A DNA stretch of 64,000 nt from Phylloscopus collybita (taxonomy: Eukaryota > Chordata > Aves > Passeriformes > Phylloscopidae). Positions 58,201 to 64,000 of the stretch are shown here, piece by piece; the stretch's first letter is position 1; every line of letters starts with the position of its first letter. The DNA is taken from NCBI GenBank assembly GCA_027886175.1, contig JAJNNQ010000143.1, positions 373,501 through 437,500 on the forward strand, written 5' to 3'. Below the pieces are notes generated by a model that was not told the DNA's origin, made no database searches, and saw only the letters and a list, made by a program, of their open reading frames with translations. Made by a program: the position numbers and the translations under genes.

Positions 58201-61200
58201 GCCCTGGCACGGCAGCCGTGGGATGAACCCTGCCCGGGATAGCTCAGGGCAGAGCGGCCACCCCAGTCCTGGGGACAAGGGCTGCAGCTTGGGGGGCATC
58301 AGCTGGTCACCAGCAGCAATGCCAGGCAGGAGTCGAGGTGGCTGCTGGCACCGGGGTCACCTGCTCCCTATGTGCCAAGGCCCACCCACGCCCACTGGCA
58401 CATGGGCTCTGCCCTGGCGGCGCTCCTGGATGGGAGCTCCGCAGCAGAAACATCATCTGCCACCCTGAGAGTCCTGGACTGTGAATCCCTGGGGCTGGTA
58501 AGTGCCATGGGGAGCCACCACCACTGCTGCTGCCACCACTGGCTCCAGCTGCCCTGGCTCAGCTCCTGGCCACCCTCAACAGGGACTCAGCCCAGCCCCG
58601 GCACCAGGGATGGGTCCCCTGCAGTTGTGTCCAGCACTGGGAGCAGGGTCAGTGCCTGCACCCAGCCCAGCTTGGCTGCAGCCACAAGGCAACCTGGTAC
58701 TGCCAGCCCCACTATCCCAAACCCACCATCCCCAGCAGTGCCAGCCCCACTGTCCCAAACCCACCATCCCCAGCAATGCCAGCCCCAGTGTCCCAAACCC
58801 ACCATCCCCAGCCCCACTGTCCCAAACCCACCACCCCCAGCAATGCCAGCCCCACTGTCCCAAACCCACCATCCCCAGCCCCACTGTCCCAAACCCACCA
58901 TCCTCAGCCCCACTGTCCCAAACCCACCATCCCCAGCAGTGCCAGCCCCAAACCCACCACCCCCGGCAATGCCAGCCCCAGTGTCCCAAACCCACCACCC
59001 CCAGCAGTGCCAGCCCCAAACCCACCACCCCCAGCAATGCCAGCCCCACTGTCCCAAACCCACCATCCTCAGCAGTGCCAGCCCCACTGTCCCAAACCCA
59101 CCACCCCCAGCAATGCCAGCCCCAAACCCACCATCCCCAGCAATGCCAGCCCCAAACCCACCATCCTCAGCAGTGCCAGCCCCAAACCCACCATCCTCAG
59201 CAGTGCCAGCCCCACTGTCCCAAACCCACCACCCCCAGCAATGCCAGCCCCAAACCCACCACCCCCAGCAGTGCCAGCCCCACTGTCCCAAACCCACCAC
59301 CCCCAGCAATGCCAGCCCCAAACCCACCACTCCCAGCAATGCCAGCCCCAAACCCACCATCCTCAGCAGTGCCAGCCCCACTGTCCCAAACCCACCATCC
59401 CCAGCAATGCCAGCCCCAAACCCACCATGCCCAGCAGTGCCAGCCCCACTGTCCCAAACCCACCATCCCCAGCAATGCCAGCCCCAAACCCACCACTCCC
59501 AGCAGTGCCAGCCCCACTGTCCCAAACCCACCATCCCCAGCAATGCCAGCCCCAAACCCACCATGCCCAGCAGTGCCAGCCCCACTGTCCCAAACCCACC
59601 ATCCCCAGCAGTGCCAGCCCCAAACCCACCATCCCCAGCAATGCCAGCCCCACTGTCCCAAACCCACCATCCCCAGCAGTGCCAGCCCCAGTGTCCCAAA
59701 CCCACCATCCCCAGCAGTGCCAGCCCCAGTGTCCCAAACCCACCATCCCCAGCAGTGCCAGCCCCAGTGTCCCAAACCCACCATCCCCAGCAGTGCCAGC
59801 CCCACTGTCCCAAAGCCACCATGCCCAGCAATGCCAGCCCCACTGTCCCAAACCCACCATCCCCAGCCCCACTGTCCCAAACCCACCATCCCCAGCAGTG
59901 CCAGCCCCAAACCCACCATGCCCAGCAATGCCAGCCCCAGTGTCCCAAACCCACCATCCCCAGCAGTGCCAGCCCCAGTGTCCCAAACCCACCATCCCCA
60001 GCAATGCCAGCCCCAAACCCACCATCCCCAGCAATGCCAGCCCCAGTGTCCCAAACCCACCATCCCCAGCAATGCCAGCTCCACTGTTCCCAGCCCCACG
60101 CCACTGGCCCTGCCAGCCCCACTGTCCCAGCCCAGCCCCCCGACACAGGCCAGCCCCAGCCCAGCCCCGGGGCACAGCCCCCACTCACTCTTCATGTAGT
60201 CCAGGTCAGCCGAGGCCAGTGTCTGTGCCTCGGACTCGTCGGTGGGCACGCTCTGGTAGCGGTCCTGCTCGGCCGCCGTCATGCTGCCCTTGCAGCGCCG
60301 CTCGTGCAGGTTGTAGCTGCGGTGCCCCGGCTGTGCCTTGGGCGGGGGGCGGCCCGGGGACCCCGCCTCAGCGGCCGCCCCTTCCCCCGGAGCCCCCTGC
60401 TCTGCATCGGGGCTGCAAGGCAGGAGCCCCCCTCAGCGCGCAGAGCCCCCCCGTGCACCCCAATCCTGCCGTGGGGTATGGGAGGGGCTGTCCAGCCCCC
60501 GACCCTGCCACAGGGCGGCCAGAGGCTGCTGCCCACTCCCCAAGAGCCCCAGCATCACCCAACCCCAGCTCACCTGCTGGCCTGGCCTTCCTTCGGGGCC
60601 ATGCCCCCGCGGGGCTCGGGGGGGGAGCCGGGCGGTGCCGCGGGGGGGGCCGGCTCCTCTGCCCGCCGCTCGGTCACCTCATCCTCCTGCAGGAAGAACT
60701 GGGGAGGGGGGCAGCGGGTGAGCCGCCTGCCGGGCAGCCGTGTCTCCCTGGCCACGGGCAGCACCGGCCCCAGCCCCTCTGGTGCCCCAGCTGTGCCCAG
60801 ACACGCTGAGCCGGGGGGCGCAGCGCTGCCCCCGCCCCGGCCCTGCCCTCACCTGCACCGCCTCGGCCGGCCCGGGCTGCCGCAGCTCCTCCGCCGAGCG
60901 CTCCGTCTCCGTGTCGCACGCGTCATCCTCATCCTCTTCAGCCTCCTCGATGGTGGGGGTCTCTCCGGGGACGGAGGCACGCCGGGCCTTCTTTTTGCCC
61001 TTTTTCGGGATCCCCTTCTTGCGGCGGGCGTCAGGGGGCAGGTGCGTGGAGAGCGGGTGGTGGATGTGGTGGGACGACTGGCGGTGGTCTGGGGGGAGCG
61101 GGAGTCGGTGCTGCGCTCCCTGCCCGTCTCCTGCCAGCTCCCCACTCCCTGCTCGCCCCCTGTCCGCTCCCTGCCCGTTCCCTGCTCCGTGCCCGCCCTC

Positions 61201-62222
61201 GGCCCCGCTCACACTCGAAGTCCTCCTCGCCGTAGCTGCGCCCGGCCTCCTCGGCGTTGCGGGGGTGGGCGTCGTTCAGGATCTCCTCGAAGCGCTCCAC
61301 GCCCAGGGCCTTGTTCAGGTCCTTCTCCTCCTCCTCGTCCCCGAAGGCAGGTGAGCCGGCGCCCAGCGCCTCCTGCTCGGGCTGTGGGCCGGGGCGGGGA
61401 TGAGCGGGCACGGGGCAGGGATGAGCCGGGGCAGGGATGAGCCGGCCCCGCTGCCCGCCCCGCAGCGTGCCCGGGCCGTGCAGCCCCGCCAGACGGGTGC
61501 CCCGGCCAGCGGCTCTCAGAGCCCCCGAGGGCACCCAAGGGCTGCGCACCCCCCGTGCCCCGGGCCGGGCACCCACTGCATCGACACCCAGGCACCCCCG
61601 GCACCCCCAGCCCCAGCGCTGTGCTCCGGTGTCACCGGTGTCACCCGCACCCCGTGTGCCACAGCAGCCCAGCTCCAGCCCCGGGGCTCGGGGGTCCCGG
61701 CGCGCTGCTCCCCTGCCAGCCGGGCCCCGGGCCCCCAGCGCGGTGCCCCCGCACCCCCAGCACCCCCAGCACCCCCCGCACCCCCAGCACCCCCAGCACC
61801 CCCAGCACCCCGCTGGCCCCGCTGCCCCGCGCACCCCCGGCGCTGCCCCCCCCGTTCCCCAGCGCCTGCACCCGCAGAGCCCCCGGCCCTGTGCCCCCCG
61901 CCCGGTGCTGCTGCACCCCCGCCGGGGGCCCGGGGGGCAGGGGGGGCGCGGGGGAGGGGCTGCGGGCCGGGGGCGGGGCTGGGGGCAGCAGGGGATGCGG
62001 GGCTCGGGGAGAAGAGGGATGTGAAGGGCTGGAGGGTGCGGGGGGGCTGTGGGGGGAATGCGGGACGGGGGGGCTGCGGTGGGGTGCGGGGACACGGGGG
62101 GTGCGGAGCTGGGCGGACACGAGAGATGCGGGGCCGGCGGCGGCAGGGGGCTTGCGGGGGGAGCGCGGGAGGGGCTGCGGGGGCCGGGGGGGCGCGTCCC
62201 CGGCCGGTCCTACCTGAGTCAT
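52238..62222 (-). CDS. SLC4A2: SLC4A2, anion exchanger AE2 (MTQ-start isoform)
   Basis: Electroneutral Cl-/HCO3- exchanger of the plasma membrane (basolateral in many epithelia). Twenty-two coding exons join in phase to 1,219 residues: 62,222-62,214; 61,381-61,213; 61,088-60,853; 60,698-60,574; 60,412-60,189; 58,125-57,989; 57,912-57,732; 57,646-57,511; 57,373-57,190; 57,111-56,997; 56,914-56,730; 55,887-55,674; 55,583-55,362; 55,242-55,094; 54,919-54,725; 54,644-54,402; 54,159-54,070; 53,796-53,630; 53,546-53,293; 53,010-52,841; 52,591-52,418; 52,318-52,238. Seen: [10 protein letters not shown], His-rich [17 protein letters not shown], cytosolic band-3 domain ([30 protein letters not shown]), membrane domain from about residue 690 ([42 protein letters not shown]), a glycosylation loop with NSS, NGS and NTT in exon 16, and C-terminal [15 protein letters not shown]. 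Human AE2 is 1,241 (long form). MTQ matches the human AE2b1 start as I recall it. Confidence 0.95.
54190..54385. repeat. 45-bp minisatellite in SLC4A2 intron
   Basis: About four imperfect units built from CCCCCTGGGCTCGTCCCAG, CCCCACGGCCCCCAAGCTCA and CCCCAG blocks, between the exons at 54,159 and 54,402. Confidence 0.85.
56290..56705. repeat. 24-bp minisatellite in SLC4A2 intron, about 16 units
   Basis: Unit CCTGG(C/T)ACAGCCCCAAACCC plus CC(AG/CG/AT)C. On the minus (sense) strand it reads TTTGGGGCTGTNCCAGGCTG with GGGGG runs, so the pre-mRNA is G-tract rich. It starts right beside the exon at 56,730-56,914. Confidence 0.95.
58690..60110. repeat. 26/39-bp compound minisatellite in SLC4A2 intron, 1.4 kb
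   Basis: Two modules alternate: CAAACCCACCATCCCCAGCA-(A/G)TGCCAGCCC (26 bp in short units) and the same with CACTGTCCC or CAGTGTCCC added (39 bp). More than 40 units fill most of the intron between the exons at 58,125 and 60,189. The sense strand is GGGG/GGG-rich (GGGGATGGTGGGTTTGGGAC). Frames of 360-1,020 codons on both strands result from the repeat and are not genes. Confidence 0.95.
61740..61815. repeat. 9-12-bp CACCCCCAG microsatellite-like tract
   Basis: Recurrent GCACCCCCAGCACCCC units on plus in the intron between the MTQ exon and exon 2 of SLC4A2, within a CpG-rich region. Confidence 0.8.
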
Positions 62223-62450
62223 GGCGGAGCCGCTCCCTCCGCAGCTCCCGCAGCGCTTTATCGGAGCGGCGGGACCGGCCGCGGATGGGGCGGGGGGGGG
62301 GGAGAGCGAGGGGGGGGCCGGGGAGGGAACCGGCGGGGGCGGCGGCTCCGTCCCGGCCTCGCCAAATATTGACGGAGCCGCCTCGCGCCCGTCTCAAGGT
62401 GACGGCGAACGCAGAGGGCACCGGCGGCACCGCGGCACCGGCGGCGGCCC
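62214..62450 (-). promoter_or_regulatory. SLC4A2: SLC4A2 proximal promoter / first exon (AE2b1-type)
   Basis: The 9-base coding part ATG-ACT-CAG ends at donor GTAGGA (62,213 leftwards). Upstream (higher coordinates) lies a GC-rich segment with GGGCGGGG-type boxes (62,285-62,330) and, at about 62,361-62,372, CCAAATATTG, a near CArG motif. CpG island spans roughly 61,700-62,700. Start site not determined. Confidence 0.55.
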
Positions 62451-63368
62451 CGGAGCGACCGCCCCCCCCCGGAATGCACCGACTGCCCCCGGGATGCACC
62501 GGGCCCCGCAGGATGCACCGGGCCCGCTCGGGATGCGCCGATCGCCCCCCCCCCCCCAGCTCCGGAGCCCCGGGACGCATCGGCCCCTCCCGCCGAGCCC
62601 CGAACCACCGGCTCCCCTCGCGGGGCTCAGAGTGCCCCGGAGCGCAGCGACCCCACGGCCGCGCCCCCATCCCCCGGTAAACCCCCTCCTCAGCCCTTGC
62701 GGGGGCTGCACAGCCGAGCCCCCCCGCCACGGCCCCCAGCCAGTGACCCCGGGACACGGCAGGTCCTGGACCCGGGCTGGGGGGGGCAAGGGGGTGCAGG
62801 GGCACCCCAGGCACCTGCAGGGCCCCCCGGGCAGCGGCGGGGGAGCTGCCACCACCCCGGGGGGGCCCCACAAGCACCTGCTGGTGCGGGGCTGTGCTGT
62901 GGCCACCCCACAGGAACCCGGGCCCAGGTGTCAGGTTTGGGCACAGGTGCCCCACACCCAGCCCTGCTGCACAGTGACCACAGGACACCCGGGGGTAACC
63001 CAGAGGGTGACACGGGGGGTGACCCCGGTGATGACCCAGGCCACCCAATCCCAGCCCCACCGTGGCACACAGAGGCTGCCACGTGCTGGCAGCGCTGGCA
63101 TCAGGCCACGTCCCACACCTGCAGCCCCCCCTCCTGCCACATCCCTCCCACCATCCCCGTGAGCCCTCTGATCCCCCAGAGCCCCCCAGCCCCTTTGGCC
63201 ACGGCCCCAGGGCCCCAGGGCCCAAACCTGCCAGGCTCCATCCTGCACCCCGGCAGCACCCAGCGCGCTCCCCTGCCCGGCACCCGGCGTCACCGCGGCA
63301 CCGCTGGGCACGGAGCCCTGGGTGGCAGGGCAGGGGAGCCCCCCACAGCCCCCCTGGGCCGCACTCAC

Positions 63369-63392
63369 CCGGGAGCCCCGGAGGAACTCCAT
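63369..63392 (-). CDS. SLC4A2: SLC4A2 alternative first coding exon (AE2b2-like, 8 residues)
   Basis: The minus strand reads ATG-GAG-TTC-CTC-CGG-GGC-TCC-CGG followed by a perfect donor GTGAGT (63,368 leftwards), giving MEFLRGSR in phase 0, which fits exon 2 (PEQEALGAG...) exactly as MTQ does. Human AE2b2 also starts with an 8-residue alternative peptide in place of the 3 residues of AE2b1, as I recall. Too short for ordinary gene finding; assigned from length, phase, donor and position. An AE2a-type first exon would lie beyond the window end. Confidence 0.6.
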
Positions 63393-63474
63393 GAGGATGG
63401 GGCCGGTCCCATCCCCGGTCACGTGCATGCCACAGGCCCTGCCAGCAGCACCGGGCGGCCGCGGCGTGACCGGG

Positions 63475-63487
63475 CTCAATCATTAAC
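63475..63487 (-). promoter_or_regulatory. SLC4A2: HNF1-like site upstream of the AE2b2-like exon
   Basis: Minus strand GTTAATGATTGAG, 11 of 13 positions with the HNF1 consensus GTTAATNATTAAC (the N excluded from mismatch), about 83 bases before the alternative ATG, in otherwise GC-rich DNA. In mammals the short AE2b forms are tissue-restricted (liver, kidney, stomach), which an HNF1 site would suit. Inference. Confidence 0.4.
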
Positions 63488-63689
63488 CCGGGCCAGGACC
63501 TGTCACCAGGGCAGTGCTGGCACCGCGGGCACCGCCACCGCCGGGCCACCGCCGGCACCGCCACCGCGCCGGCCCCAAGGGCACTGCCACCCTGGCACGG
63601 CTGGCCTGGCCTGCCCTGCCCCAGGGAGCTGCTGTGGGGCAGCAATGGGGCCGGTGCCACACAGCCCTGCCAGCACCCACAGCCCTGCC

Positions 63690-64000
63690 CCACAGCCCTG
63701 CCCCACAGCTGAGCGGTGGGTGGGTGCTGTGGGCACTGCCAGCACCCCACAGCCCTGCCCCACACCTGAGCAGTGGGTGGGTGCTGTGGGCACTGCCAGC
63801 ACCCCACAGCCCTGCCCCACACCTGAGAGAGGGGGTGGGTGCTGTGGCACTGCCAGCACCCCACAGCCCTGCCCCACACCTGAGCAGTGGGTGGGTGCTG
63901 TGGGCACTGCCCCACAGCCTTGCCCCACAGCTGAGCAGTGGGTGGGTGCTGAGGGCACTGCCCCACAGCCCTGCCCCACACCTGAGCAGTGGGTGGGTGC
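63690..64000. repeat. About 57-bp minisatellite, cut by the window end
   Basis: Six units of CTGAGCAGTGGGTGGGTGCT, then GTGGGCACTGCC(AGCACCCCACAGCC)CTGCCCCACA, spaced 50-58 bases. It continues past 64,000. Sequence is unrelated to the 57-bp array at 39.2 kb. Confidence 0.9.

Noticed and set aside
58372..61440. 1,022-codon plus-strand open frame, and similar 360-680-codon frames on both strands
   Set aside because: They run through the 26/39-bp minisatellite and then antisense over real SLC4A2 exons; the peptide is a repeat of [14 protein letters not shown] units without conserved start or domain.
62361..62372. CArG box for SRF in the SLC4A2 promoter
   Set aside because: CCAAATATTG lacks the final GG of CC(A/T)6GG; kept only as a remark in the promoter entry.
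61516..63981. 821-codon minus-strand frame
   Set aside because: GC-rich, CpG-island read-through over SLC4A2 alternative promoters; contains no recognisable domain and overlaps true first exons in other phases.

Overview
The window looks like part of an avian (bird) chromosome, probably a gene-dense, GC-rich microchromosome. The evidence is many truncated CR1 LINE copies in both orientations with the usual bird 3' ends, short introns, strong CpG islands, and minisatellites in almost every non-coding interval. The gene order AGAP3 - TMUB1 - FASTK - SLC4A2, with orientations -, +, +, -, matches (inverted) the human 7q36.1 block as I know it. I cannot name the species. The CR1 subtypes would fit a songbird, but that is inference.

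Layout. 1-930: CpG-rich block running into a 12-bp minisatellite. 930-30,633: no recognisable complete gene; read as intron 1 of AGAP3 (minus strand), whose first coding exon lies at 30,634-30,913. This stretch holds CR1 fragments, a 20-bp array (9.72-10.34 kb), a roughly 48-bp array (14.82-15.69 kb), some AT-rich islands that could be conserved regulatory DNA, and two short peptide matches to PML that may be relics or chance. 30.9-37.7 kb: AGAP3 promoter island, then intergenic DNA with CR1 pieces, polypurine tracts, a possible LTR remnant and an AT-rich minisatellite. 37.74-40.41 kb: TMUB1, two coding exons, with a 57-bp repeat in its 3' UTR. 40.5-51.8 kb: FASTK, nine coding exons that I could join in phase to 823 codons, with minisatellites in introns 1 and 8. 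51.8-63.4 kb: SLC4A2 (anion exchanger AE2) on the minus strand, 22 coding exons joined in phase to 1,219 codons from an MTQ start, plus a second alternative 8-residue first exon. 63.7-64.0 kb: another minisatellite cut by the window end.

The genes are housekeeping-type or widely expressed neighbours, not a pathway. TMUB1 is a membrane ubiquitin-like protein of the ER. FASTK is a mitochondrial RNA-binding RAP protein. SLC4A2 is a Na+-independent Cl-/HCO3- exchanger. AGAP3 is an Arf-GAP with a GTPase-like domain. FASTK and SLC4A2 converge with overlapping 3' ends. TMUB1 and FASTK run head to tail, with a few hundred bases between the TMUB1 poly(A) signal and the FASTK promoter.

Most long open frames here are by-products of GC-rich repeats that lack stops in several frames; they are not annotated as genes. 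Splice sites were assigned by eye from GT/AG, reading phase and remembered vertebrate orthologues, without alignment software.
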